A DNA stretch of 64,000 nt from Euglena gracilis (Eukaryota > Euglenida > Euglenophyceae > Euglenales): contig CP154957.1 of NCBI GenBank assembly GCA_039621445.1, positions 25,962,541-26,026,540 on the forward strand. Reading direction: 5' to 3'. The number at the start of each line of letters is the position of its first letter. The stretch's first letter is position 1. The notes below the pieces were generated by a model, which saw nothing but the letters and a program-made list of their open reading frames with translations, did no database searches and was not told the origin of the DNA. The position numbers and the translations under genes were made by a program. This document shows positions 53,248-64,000 of the stretch, piece by piece.

Positions 53248-53469
53248 GAGGCCATTTGTATATATCCATATGCATTTGTGTGCGCGTGATCATTTATATG
53301 TACAGACTCCTTGGGCTCCTTTTGGGTTGCACTCCGCCACCTGTGGGCACACTCCAAAGGGGGCTTAACTGCCTTCAACGCTTCTTGACGGGTCAATCAC
53401 CTTCAATCACCCTTAAACCCTGAAAGAAAGGAATCAGGGGGGGGGGGGAAATGCGCTCGCCCGGCCTCG

Positions 53470-53910
53470 GAAAAAAATGCGCAAAAATGCGCAAAAATGC
53501 GCAAAAATGCGCAAAAAAATGCGCAAAAAATGCGCATTTTTGGAAAAAATGCGCAAAAATGTGCAAAATCCGACAAAAAATGCGCAAAAATCACGAAAAT
53601 GCAAAAATTACCCAAAAACATGCAAAAATGGCACCAAATTTGAAGAAATTATGTAGAATAATGAGGAAAATGTAAGTTTCAAAAAGAGTCGAAAATTTCA
53701 AATTTTTGCAAAAAATTGCAAAAAAAGGTCAAAAAATGCGAAAATTTTGGAAAATCACGAAAAAATGTGCCAAAAAAGCAAAAAAAATGCGCTGAAAAAA
53801 ACGAAAAAATGCGCAAAAAATGCGAAAAAATGTGCAAAAATGCGCATTTTTGGAAATTTTGAAAAAATGCGCAAAAAATGCGCAAAAATGCGAAAAAATG
53901 CGAAACGCAT
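53470..53910. repeat. 10-bp AAAAATGCGC repeats
   Basis: Two arrays, 53475-53560 and about 53730-53905, of AAAAATGCGC with 1-2-base length changes, ending in a C-run at 53912-53922 and preceded by a G-run at 53438-53447. Open frames of Lys/Cys/Ala on one strand and Phe/Ala/His on the other are artefacts. Confidence 0.9.
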
Positions 53911-54247
53911 TTCCCCCCCCCCTGAAGGAATCGATCAGGTACAGAAAAAAAATTCTGCAGTGGGACTGTGGTGCAATTCTTGTTTCGACGTTTGCCTTGC
54001 TAAGAAGCTGTGGCCTCAAAAGATCCTTATTTCCTTGGTTGGACAAAATTGGATTGGGTTTCCCCTGAAAGATACCTTGCAAAAGTCCGGAAGGTAGAAA
54101 TTTGTGACGGTGACCAGAATCGTGTCTATCGTGGCTTTTTCCCAATCAAATTTGTTTTCTTTTTCAACTTAATGGGGGAGTGAGACTGTCAAACAAAACG
54201 CATTGCCAACCAAATAGAATTAAGGGGGGAAAGCACATAAAAAGCAT

Positions 54248-54800
54248 CTAAAAGGCTTCGCAGCTTTTTGGGAGCCAAAAGATGGGCCGTCCTCCCCGCT
54301 CCCAAGTGTTGGCCTGAAAAATAAAAATCCTATTATTCCACAAAAACACTGTGGAAGGAAAAGGTGGACCAAACGCTCTTACTTCAGAAGTTCTGGGGCT
54401 GGATCGATAGCCTGGGCAGGTTGGCACTTGTCGAAATTGACTCTCTCTGAAAAAAAGTGTGATCAAAGCAGTGGGGGACCCCAACACAAACAGTCGAACA
54501 TAATATGAAAAGCAGTGGATCTGTAACAGTTGGCATATTATGAACGGCCAAAGAATTTTTGCACGACGCAAGATATTGCACATAAACTCAACCCATGGTA
54601 GGCCATGAAGAACTCACAGGCAAATGCGAAATCTGAATTCTAAAACTAAAGCATCAATGGTGCTGTTATCCAGCCTCGTCACGTCAAACTGCGTTCCATT
54701 GCTCCCAAGGAAGGGGTCGTCGTCATTCTGATCCTGGCTAGGGTCATACGGGTCAGCCTCCGAGCTGCCACTAGAGCACGGGCTGCCAACATGCTCAGCA
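54248..54800 (-). CDS. Unrecognised gene, last three exons
   Basis: Three exons agree in phase. About 54800-54618 has SSGSSEADPYDPSQDQNDDD then PFLGSNGTQFDVTRLDNST and a near-consensus GTGAGT donor. About 54456-54390 lies between a tttttttcag acceptor and GTAAGA, reading ESQFRQVPTCPGYRSSPRTS. About 54317-54248 follows a tttttatttttcag acceptor, reading ANTWERGGRPIFWLPKSCEA and a stop. The first part is acidic and probably disordered. I do not recognise a family. Its donors (GTGAGT, GTAAGA) differ from the GTGTG type of the other genes. It is the rightmost coding sequence I can support. Confidence 0.5.
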
Positions 54801-54999
54801 AGGCTTCCTCTTCAGTTCTCCCAAAACAAACAAACGTGTGCAGCCTTTGTGAGAACATGCGCACTGTTGAAAGAAAGCCTGGGTCCGTTCACACTTTCAT
54901 CCATCGCAAAGGGCGCTGAATCAGAGGGTCATCGTCGGGGCATCCTTCGTGATGGGACTGCTGAAAAAATAAAGACCCTGTGGAGGGAAGGCAGTTCAA

Positions 55000-57300
55000 A
55001 AGTTCAAAATTTTTGTCTTTGCAAAATACTTGCACTTGCACTTATTCAGCATGAAAGTTGACGCTGGTTTAGTCCCAAAGCCTATGCTAGAATCCATGCG
55101 CCAAAATCCATGCACAGAAAACAACTGTGCCCCATACAATCTACCGCTGACCCTGTGCCAGCTTTTGTGAAAGCTGGCACAGGGATCTTTCCTATTTTTT
55201 GTTAAATAACTTAAAAGGTCGAAATGGGGTCACTTCCCCATTTGATGTTGCGGCAAACCCCCCATTCAAGCGCCTAAATTGTGCGCAGTGCCAAAAATAA
55301 CAGCCACACCTCGAGGGTCCAAATAAAGTCCAAAAAAGCGCAACCCCCAAACACTGCTTTACACTGGACCGCTTTCGGGCAGTGTCCCAAATAAATGCCA
55401 CACCCTTACCCTTGAGACCGCGGTCCAATGTTGTGCACACACCGTGCACTTACACCTAACACTCACAATTTTGGGACGTCCCGCCAAAATTGTTGACCGC
55501 TTTTGCCATAATTTTGGGCTCTTTTGCCAAAACGCCTGGGACCTTTCGCCGAAATTTTTGGGACCGTTGCCAAATTTTTGGGATTCCGTTGCAGAGACTT
55601 TGGTACTCAGCGGTTAAAAAATTTTGGGACATTTTGCAAAAGCTCTCTGAATCCAACAAATCACTCTCTGAACAAACCACTGCAACCCCACGGCTCTTCC
55701 GAGCAACACAGCTGATGTAAATCGGGGGGGTTACCACAGAAAATCAACCCACTGGAATTTTGGGGCCACAACAAGCACGAGGTTCAAAAAAAAGGACCTG
55801 CACCGAAGGCGGTCCACAACAAATGCAATGGCCTGCTCCTGGGGGCTGAATATATCCCCCCCCCCTGCCTCTTCCCTGCCTTTGCCTGGGGTGCATTTCC
55901 TTGTGTTCCTGCTGCGGTGTTTCTGTTGCTCACACCTGCCCTGAACATTAGACAGAATTTAAATGACAAAAGCTGTCGACAACTGTGATAAGTCAGGAAT
56001 GTGAAGCAGTGTTTATAAAAGTGCTCTGAAGTGGCACATCGAGGGGATTTTGGAAATATTGAGCCTGAGCTGGCAATGAGATTTTCTCAGCAAAGGGATT
56101 TACTTTCTTTTATCCCAAGACCGAATTTTTTCAATCATTTTTAATCCTTTTTGAAATTTCTTGTAAAAATGGCGTTTTGGAACAAGCAAATCTCTCGATG
56201 GTACGAACAAAAAAAAATGTTTTTTGGCAGTTTTTTTTTCTCACACCTGGCTGGACCCCAAATGAAAAAAAAAAACCAACTTGCCACAGAGAAGTTAAGT
56301 TGATCATACAAATTGCATATTCTCCAAATGGAGAGGCCGAACATGATTCACGACGCAGAGAAGAGGGGAAAAAAATAAATTGCGAAGAATAGCAGAACAG
56401 CAGGCAGAAACTTGCGGCAATTTTGGGGGCGATTGCAGAAAATGCAGGAAATTGCGCGTGCACTTTCCCCCCTGTGGTATTTCAGAACTGGGGCATCAGA
56501 AAGCAAACAGCAGATCACTGAGGACAGAGATAGAACCAGAGGCCTCCTTTCGACAAACATTTTGATTTTGAAACAAACAAATTGTCCAGCTTGCCCCAGG
56601 CTACCCAATTCTTGCCCACTCAGCTTCCCCCAATTGGTACGCGTGCGGGGTGGGGCCTAAAACTTGGGGGTGGTAATAAGCACGTCCCACAGGGCGGTGA
56701 CCTTTTGGGGTTTGTTCTGCAAAACGTTTTTCAACACATGGCTTCGCTTTAAGGATACACTCGGGGGCCCTGTGGACATAAAACCCCCGCCGACCTGTCT
56801 CGGTCTTCAGTCACAGCGGCACTGCAAGGCCAGCAGTGGTGCATGAAATCAACAAACCAATACAGCTGGATCACAATTCCCAACGAAGCACAGAGGTGTG
56901 CCCATGCAAAGCCTGTCCCAAAATGTTGTTGGTTGGCGGCCCAAAACGGGGCGCTGGCGGGTCAAAAAAACGCTCATTTTCGGCTCAAAAAACAGTTTTT
57001 ACGGGTCCAGGAGGCCAAAAAACATCGTTTCGGGCAATTTTTTTTTCGATTTTTTCGACTTTTTTTTGTCCAAAAACGGCTGAGTCGGACAGTGGAATAA
57101 GTGTACAAAATGGCCGAAAACCCTAACCCCCCTGAAACCCCCCTGTGACCCGCACCACCCCCTTTCAACTCGCAGAACGAAAGGGAGACAAATAGGGTTG
57201 TGCCTGAAAAATAAATCAAATTTCTCATTGAAAAATTTCAATTGAAAAATTGAAAAATATTGTTTTCATTTTTCAAATGTGAAAAATATCATTTTCCTCA
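55000..57300. other. Stretch without a recognised gene
   Basis: Mixed AT-rich sequence. Near 55165 GCCAGCTTTTGTGAAAGCTGGC is a perfect short hairpin. 55465-55640 repeats TTTTGCCAAAA(C/T)-type words. Open frames up to 110 codons have no motif. Confidence 0.4.
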
Positions 57301-57355
57301 GCTCCCGGATCTGGGGGGTAGCAGGCTGACTCTAGGGTCGGCCCACTACGACCCT

Positions 57356-57398
57356 GTGGTCGCCAGGGTCGCCAGGGTCACCAGGGTCACCAGGGTCA
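57356..57398. repeat. 10-bp tandem repeat GTCACCAGGG
   Basis: Four units of GTC(A/G)CCAGGG, plus-strand. Confidence 0.85.
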
Positions 57399-57844
57399 AC
57401 GTCCGCAGGCTGTGTATTGGGCAAAAAATCTCGGGGGGCGGCGTCTGCCCCCCCCTGCCCTCAGTTTCTACACCAATGCCCCCCGCGACCCCCTCCCCCC
57501 GCAACCCCTATGCGACCCCGCTCTGAACCCGATTCGGGATATTTGACCCCCCCCCAATTTGGCTAATGGCCGGGCTCCTTCAGACCCCCAATTAGCCAAT
57601 TAGGGGGGGGGGACAAGTAGGGGGGGGGGGCAATTTTTTTCCCTGTGCAAAATTTGTCGATTTGTTGGGCATAGTTGGATTGGTCATGACTTTTTCTTAT
57701 CCGGCGAATTTTAAAATTTTCGAAGCGGACATTTTTGGAGGTTTTCTGAGCCCTTTTTGCGGCCTTGCCGAAATTGGCTGGTCTTGTCCCGGAGGCCAAG
57801 TAGCCAATTAGGGGTGAGGGTAATGTAGCCTTGGTGGAAATCTA

Positions 57845-58035
57845 TGTCAAGAACTGTGTTTGGGCCAAGAGTTAGGGGGAGCCCAGGGGCAGGGAGGGGA
57901 CCACGGCGCTGAAGGCACCGCGGTCGCCCCTGGGTCCCCCCAAAAAGTTGGCCCAAAACATTGCTCTTAGTGTGAAACTGCGTTTGAGCGAAGATTTAAG
58001 ACTTTTTTATGTCTCGAAATCGGCCCAAACATGGT
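57845..58035. repeat. 190-bp direct repeat, copy 1
   Basis: Starts TCAAGAACTGTGTTTGGGCC, has a GGCGCTGAAGGCACCG stem and CCCTGG, and ends TCGAAATCGGCCCAAACA(T/C)GG. Copy 2 is at about 58878-59065. Confidence 0.85.
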
Positions 58036-58079
58036 TTCATAAGTGCAGCGGGGTTGGGCAATTAACCGTCATTTTTCAG

Positions 58080-58810
58080 GTCAAGCGATTAACCATGGTT
58101 AATTGGGGGTCTGGCGTCGATTAACCAATTTTCGATTAACTGTGCCTTTCCCTGAATTACCATTACCCCCCCCCCTAAATGACCCCCCTCTTGTCCCGGC
58201 CAGGACCCCGGAGGGCCACTTAGGGGGGGGGGGGGCACGTAGGGTGGGGTCGGAAAACAAAATCTTGATATCACCCCCCCACCATTTTTGGGGGGAATTT
58301 TTGTGTGAAATTCGTGATCTACACCATTTTGTCTATCAGGTCAAGAATTTTTTCAGAAAATTTTTCGAAAAAATGAGGTGTTTTATGGCCATTTTAACAT
58401 ACAAAAAATTTCATCCATGTTCCGGCCAGACCCCGGCTGGACCCGGAGGGCCACTTAGGGGGGGGGGTCGTTTAGGGGGGGGGTAATGGTAATTTTGATT
58501 AACCGCCGCTGGATGAACTTCCCCCCCAAAAAAAACAAAAGTCATTTGCCTTTCTGGCTTACTTCCTCACTCCACAACACACCAAGGACCCCAAAATTTG
58601 GCGTCCAGAAAATGTGGTTTAAAAAAAGAGTGTTAGATGTAACATTCAAGGCTTTTTGAAAGAATTGTTCATCCACATTGGCATTGTACACAACCTTGCC
58701 ATCTTCCTGGAAGAAATGTTCCCAACCCTTGGACATTTATTCTTCCTGCAATAAAAAAGAAACGATTACTGGGGGGTCACAAGCGATTAACCGTTTTTTG
58801 ATTAACCATC
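58080..58810. repeat. GATTAACC words and C/G-run cassettes
   Basis: GATTAACC or its variants occur at 58087, 58118, 58132, 58497, 58785 and 58798, around C-run/G-run blocks at 58165-58240 and 58457-58485 that share GGCCA-GACCCCGG(A/C) segments. Confidence 0.55.
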
Positions 58811-58877
58811 CTACCTTGAGTGCAGATATATCTTCCCTAAAAAGCCTTTTTCATTAACAGACATAAAAGAGATATTG

Positions 58878-59065
58878 TGTCAAGAACTGTGTTTGGGCCA
58901 AGAGTTAGGGGGAACCCAGGGGCGGGGACCGCGGCGCCGAAGGCGCCGTGGTCGCCCCTGGGCCCCCCTAAAACCTTGGTCCAAAACACTGTTCTTGTTT
59001 GAAACCGTGTTTTGGGCGAAGATTTAAGACTTTTAAAGTCTCGAAATCGGCCCAAACACGGTTTC
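58878..59065. repeat. 190-bp direct repeat, copy 2
   Basis: Same unit as 57845-58035 at high identity, with a more perfect GCGGCGCCGAAGGCGCCG stem. The copies are 1.03 kb apart and in the same orientation. Confidence 0.85.
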
Positions 59066-59649
59066 AGGAGATATAGGAGGTGAGAAAAAAACCTAAACCT
59101 ATACCAAAACCTATATATCTGCCTATATCCCTATATCCCTATATCCAGTCCTGCCCAAAAAATTTTTCATGCGCCGAAGGCGTCAAAAAAAAATTTGCCC
59201 TCTTTCTAAAGGACTTTTTGAACCCCCCCTTAATTGACCCCCCCCCTATGAGTGTACTCAAATACCATCCCCCCCCATTATGTACCCCCTGGGGGGGGGG
59301 GCAGCCCCAAGAGGAATGCACCAAGCCCGGCCATCCGCAGGCATGTCAACCCCATTGTGAACCTCCCCCCCCCATTGTGTACCCCCCATTATGTACCCCC
59401 CCCCATTTCGGCCTCCCAGGGGGAGGTACATAATGGGGGGGGGGGGATGGTAAAGGGGGGGGGTACTATGTAGTGTGGCTGGATTTGGTGGTGATCACTG
59501 GTCGTCTGATGAGAAGAGCTTTCGATTGAGGGGTGACTTTGTACCTAAACGATTGACACAACCATAGATACGCTCCCGATCAGGGGTTTTCTTAGGGGGA
59601 GCACACGGCTGGCTGACGGCTGGCCGACGGCGTGACGGAAGCCGGGTCA

Positions 59650-60080
59650 TTTGCTCAGCCGAATGTGGGTATTAAATGCCTAATTTGGTGTGCCACTTTG
59701 GAAATTGGAGAGGCAAATTCCTAATTTGGTGTGCCAAATTCCTAATTTTGAGGACAAAATTCCTGATTTTATGTGAAAATTCCTAATTTTGAGTGGCAAA
59801 TGCCGAATTTCGGGTGTAAAAACACTGAAATTTGAGTGGTAATCCCTATTTTGGTGCCAATGCTTGATTTTGAGTGGCAAGTTCCTAATTGATAAAAGGG
59901 TTCCTGATTTTGTGGTGGCAAATGCCCAATTTTTGGGTTGGCAAACGCCTGATTTTAGGTGTAAAATCCTATTTTCAGGTGGAAATGCACAAGTTTGGGT
60001 GGCATGAGTGGCAAATGCATATTTCGGGGTCAAAATTGCTCAGTTTCAGTGGCTAATGCCGAAAGCAACATGCTTCATGT
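59650..60080. repeat. Degenerate TTCCTAATTTTGGTG-type repeats
   Basis: About 15 loose units of roughly 25-30 bases with cctaattttg(a/g)gtggcaaat. The minus strand is open over part of it and gives a spurious 117-codon frame. Confidence 0.7.
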
Positions 60081-62157
60081 TGGGTTCAGGTGCCAAATCT
60101 TAATTTCGGATGTTCATTTTGAATTATCTTTTCAATTCTACAAGAGGGGCTACCTTGGGCAATTTTCAGTCACTTGAAACCATTTCACACAAAATTTGAG
60201 CCTTTTTTCGTCCATCATCAGGTAAATTTTGTCAGTTCGTAGAAAATGGGACACCACTTGAACAATTTTTAGATATTCAAATAATTTGCAGACAAAAATC
60301 CTTCACAATGATTAAAGAATGACCCAAAAACAGGCCGAAATGGTCAGAATTGGTCAATAAAAATCCAAAATAAGCAAACTTGACAAAAGTTAGCGAAAAA
60401 TGACTTAAAATGGACAAAAATGCAGCCTCCATTAACGATGAAATTGACCTTGAAGGGAGATTGGCGGCAAAATTGCTCTGCATTGCAAGGCTATGGCTCG
60501 GGTCATTTTCCTGTGAGTCACACGGCTGGCCGACGGCTGGCCGACGGCGTGCTCCCCTTAAGAACCCCGGGGGGGTCCAGCCTCCGGCTGGCAAAAAGGC
60601 CGCTGGCTGGAAATGAGCTGCTGGCTGGACCCCGCCCCCGGGGGGGGGGACAGGGGGGGGGGGGGGGGGGGGTCCGGGGCTGGAGGGGGCTGGGCTCGGC
60701 TGGGTCGATGAAAGACAAAATTTTCTAAAAAAAATTGCCTGCTCGACATTTTGATGGATACAACTGGATCAATGGAAGGGGGCTGTGATGGCGGAAGCTG
60801 CGATGAGGGGAAAAAAGGCTGGTATAGGTGAGCTGGGCAGCCTAGTTGGCCGGCCGGCCTGCAGCCGGCAAGCCCGGCCTTCGGCCGGCTGCGGCCGGGA
60901 TATATCCAACTTTATTTCAGTCGACCCCGGGGGGGGGGGGGGCTCCCACCCCGAATTTGGGCTGCTGGCTGGATTTAAGCTGCTGGCTGGCTGGATCCCC
61001 CCCGGGGGGATGGGGTACCCTCCGGCTTAAGAAAACCCCTGCTCCTGATTGTCGGAATTTGGTGAAATTACATTACATTACATTACAGCGTGCAGGCCCG
61101 GGCGAAAACCGCGAGGACATTAAATACGTCAGGAATTAAACCGCAAGGAATTTAATCCGGTGGGCCCCCGGTAGTCGGGGAATTAAATCCGGTCGCCCTT
61201 TTTCCGTAGATTTTTTTTGGATCTTCGCTGACAGGATTACGGCCCTCGCAATCAGTAAGAGACCTTTTCTCTCTTTTTTTTTCAGTGCCAGTTCGCAAAC
61301 ACGCCGGAAAAAATAAACACCTTTTGTTGATGGATGTTGCTGGCATTTCCCAGATGTCTATATCGAGAACTGTGTCCAAGACTACGGTTCGGGCGTGAAG
61401 CCGGTGCCTAGGACATCGGTTCGGGCTAACCGATGTTCTAGTACATTCATGTAACTCGTGTTTACACAGCATTTTCTACCAAGGTGAACGAGATTTTCGG
61501 AAAATTCCATGAAGCATCAACCTCAAAATGACCATTTTGAGAGGAAAGGATCAAAATATCACCCATGAGAATTTCCCACCCAACCATCAAAACGGTGAAG
61601 TTCACTGTGAACTTCACCGCCAAAGTACCCCCCCCCTCCCCCCCAGTGAACGTTCACCGGTGAAGCTCACCGGGGGGTCTGCAGCCCCCCCCCCCCGTGC
61701 TGCCTAACCTCCGTTGCAGTCAATGCAAACCCCTCCCTTGTAAATGGAAGCCAATGTGTTCACTTTAAACACTTAGCAGAAAGGCAAGAAGCAGCTTCAA
61801 TCAATTCCCCTTGGCACACCATCGGAATTGAGCAAGGGTTGATTTTTTTTAAAAAAAACACAAAAAAAGTGTTTTTTTTGAAAAAGCAAAAATTCACCTT
61901 TTTCCTTGTGAATTGGCCATTTTCTGAGGAAAAAGTTCTAAGGTCATTTTGGTCATCAAAAAGTGACGTTTTTTTAGTTTTTCCAGACCCTTCATCCGAA
62001 AATGCTTCCGATGGCACGTGTGAAAGCCAGCACCCTTTACGGACTACGAAGCTGCAGAGATGAAAAAAGACCTTTTTCTAAAAAATATTTCAAAAAGTTT
62101 CCCCCAAACCCTCCATGAGGTCTTTTTTATTTTTTTTTATATATAAAAATCGTGGGC

Positions 62158-62239
62158 ATAACCCGTATTCAGGCCGTATAACGGGTCAAGGGCGCCGAAG
62201 GCACCCTTGACCCGTTATACGCCCTGAATACGGGTTATG
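62158..62239. repeat. Long hairpin, 39-base arms
   Basis: Arms 62158-62196 and 62201-62239 are complementary with two mismatches around a GAAG loop; the left arm starts ATAACCCGTATTCAGG and ends AGGGCGCC. The GGCGCCGAAGGC turn is the same as in the 190-bp repeats at 57.9 and 58.9 kb. Confidence 0.9.
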
Positions 62240-62265
62240 GCCCGAGACATGGCACGAACCCGGGA

Positions 62266-62715
62266 CCCCTACCCCCCCCCCCCCCTCCCCCCCTACCCCC
62301 TCCCCCCTACCATCCCCCCCCCTACCCCCCCCTACCCCCCACTTGCCCCCCCCCTACCGCCCCCCCCTACCCGCCCCTACCCCCCCTACCCCCTACCCCC
62401 CCTACCCTACCCCCCCTACCCCCCCCCCCCCCTACCCCCCCCTACCCCCCCCTACCCCCCCCTACCCCCCCCTACCCCCCCCCTACCCCCCCCTACCCCC
62501 CCTACCCCCCCTACCCCCCCCTCTACCCCCCCCCCCCTACCCCCCCCCCTACCCCCCCTACCCCCCCTACCCCCCTAACCCCCCCTACCCCCCCCCCCTA
62601 CCCCCTACCCCCCCCGACCCCCCCCCCTACCCCCCCTCCCCCCCCCCCCCCCCCCCCCCCCCTACCCCCCCCCCTACCCCCCCCCCCCCCCCCCCCCCCC
62701 CCTCCCCCCCCCCCC
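62266..62715. repeat. Degenerate C-rich (CCCTACCC) array, left block
   Basis: Runs of C broken by single TA: CCCTACCCCCC and variants. Pro/Tyr frames are artefacts. It may be a degenerate telomere-type repeat or polymerase/assembly noise on a C-rich template. Confidence 0.8.
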
Positions 62716-62717
62716 CT

Positions 62718-63612
62718 TTTCGGGTGCAAGTCGACCTAACCCTATCCCTTTCATTAACAAAATAAACCCCTTTTATCTGCCAACCCCTTCTCGGGTGCAA
62801 GTCGACCTAACCCTATCCCTTTCATTAACAAAATAAACCCCTTTTATCCGCCAACCCCTTTTATCCGCCAACCCCTTCTCGGGTGCAAGTCGACCTAACC
62901 CTACCCCTTTCATTAACAAAATAAACCCCTTTTCGGGTGCAAGTCGACCTAACCCTATCCCTTTCATTAACAAAATAAACCCCTTTTATCCGCCAACCCC
63001 TTTCCTTCTCGGGTGCAAGTCGACCTAACCCTATCCCTTTCATTAACAAAATAAACCCCTTTTATCTGCCAACCCCTTCTCGGGTGCAAGTCGACCTAAC
63101 CCTATCCCTTTCATTAACAAAATAAACCCCTTTTATCCGCCAACCCCTTTTATCCGCCACCCCCTTCTCGGGTGCAAGTCGACCTAACCCTACCCCTTTC
63201 ATTAACAAAATAAACCCCTTTTCGGGTGCAAGTCGACCTAACCCTATCCCTTTCATTAACAAAATAAACCCCTTTTATCCGCCAACCCCTTTTATCCGCC
63301 AACCCCTTCTCGGGTGCAAGTCGACCTAACCCTACCCCTTTCATTAACAAAATAAACCCCTTTTCGGGTGCAAGTCGACCTAACCCTATCCCTTTCATTA
63401 ACAAAATAAACCCCTTTTATCCGCCAACCCCTTTTATCCGCCAACCCCTTCTCGGGTGCAAGTCGACCTAACCCTACCCCTTTCATTAACAAAATAAACC
63501 CCTTTTCGGGAGCAAGTCGACCTAACCCTATCCCTTTCATCAACAAAATAATCCCCTTTTATCCGCCAACCCCTTTTGTCTGCCAACCCCTTCTCGGGTG
63601 CAAGTCGACATA
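62718..63612. repeat. Tandem array of 54-bp units with 17-bp spacers
   Basis: Thirteen copies (the last partial) of a 54-base core starting TTTTCGGGTGCAAGTCGACC, passing CTAACCCTA(T/C)CCC and ending AACAAAATAAACCCC. Cores are separated by zero to two copies of TTTTATCCGCCAACCCC. A higher-order unit of about 142 bases (two cores and two spacers) repeats from 63062 to 63546. The core holds a TTAGGG-type telomeric word and a SalI-like GTCGAC. Open frames on the minus strand are by-products. Confidence 0.95.
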
Positions 63613-64000
63613 ACCCTATCCCCCTACCCTACCCCCCCCTACCCCCCCCTACCCCCCCCTTGCCCCCCCCTACCCCCCCCACCCCCCCCCATACCCCCCC
63701 CCTACCCCCCCTACCCTACCCCCCCCTCCCCCCCCTACCCCCCCCCTACCCCCCCCCCCCCCCCCTACCCCCCCCTAACCCCTTCCTACCCCCCCCCTAC
63801 CCCCCCCCCCCCCTAACCCACCCCTTACCCCCCCCTACCCCCCCCCCTACCCCCCTACCCCCCCCCCCCCTACCCCCCCCCTACCCCCCCCCTACCCCCC
63901 CTACCCTACCCCCTACCCCCCCCCCCCCCCCTCCCCCCCCCTACCCCCCCCCCCCCTCCCCCCCCCCTACGCCCCCCCCCCCCCCCCCCCCCCCCCCCCC
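63613..64000. repeat. Degenerate C-rich (CCCTACCC) array, right block to window end
   Basis: Same type as 62266-62715, ending in a pure C-run of more than 30 bases at the window edge. Position and composition suggest a chromosome or contig end. Confidence 0.8.

Noticed and set aside
53393-53885. Lys/Cys-rich and Phe/His-rich frames that look like zinc fingers
   Set aside because: They come from the AAAAATGCGC arrays; Cys spacing is a result of the 10-bp period.
62237-62765. Pro/Tyr-rich open frames
   Set aside because: They translate the C-rich (CCCTACCC) tract.
62773-63546. Repeated minus-strand frames with GIGLGRLAPEKG and similar
   Set aside because: They are by-products of the 54-bp tandem units; identical units force identical frames. 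No start context or other evidence of coding.

Overview
The window is nuclear DNA of a eukaryote. Recognisable proteins are split into short exons by introns with AG acceptors behind C/T-rich tracts, there is no operon-like packing or Shine-Dalgarno signal, and microsatellites, minisatellites and G/C homopolymer runs of 8-20 bases are everywhere. Recognised proteins (C53/CDK5RAP3, ribose-5-phosphate isomerase A, a SET-MYND protein, a GSTCD-like methyltransferase, an ankyrin protein) are too widespread to name the organism. A GC-rich protist or alga is a guess. Bases 7-594 are an assembly gap.

Layout, left to right. 0.6-2.1 kb: decayed coding pieces on the minus strand, including a frameshifted J-domain. 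3.85-5.63 kb: 5' exons of a SET-MYND gene. 6.11-12.90 kb: an almost complete C53/CDK5RAP3 gene. 14.5-23.37 kb: a ribose-5-phosphate isomerase A gene whose large intron holds a 2.84-kb inverted-repeat transposon and telomere-like repeats. 24.8-26.4 kb: a decayed IS630/Tc1-type transposase. 27.9-32.8 kb: a GSTCD-like methyltransferase gene. 33.2-34.1 kb: a probable RRM gene end. 37.6 kb: a possible signal-peptide exon. 39.8-40.7 kb: a broken BED/hAT-like gene. 41.65-51.8 kb: one or two ankyrin-repeat genes. 54.25-54.8 kb: last exons of an unrecognised gene. 55-62 kb: no gene recognised, only repeats. 62.1-64 kb: C-rich DNA around a tandem array, looking subtelomeric.

Every host gene I can support lies on the minus strand, so this looks like a unidirectional gene cluster. 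The genes do not form one pathway: pentose phosphate metabolism, UFMylation/ER-phagy, protein methylation and ankyrin scaffolding are unrelated jobs. The most unusual content is repetitive: a transposon with nine internal copies of a short hairpin and what looks like a captured exon, a family of G-run-terminated inverted-repeat cassettes whose cores are often 10-bp minisatellites, and telomere-like repeats facing each other inside such cassettes.

Exon borders were set by eye from GT/AG sites, reading-phase agreement and fit to remembered family alignments. No search was run.
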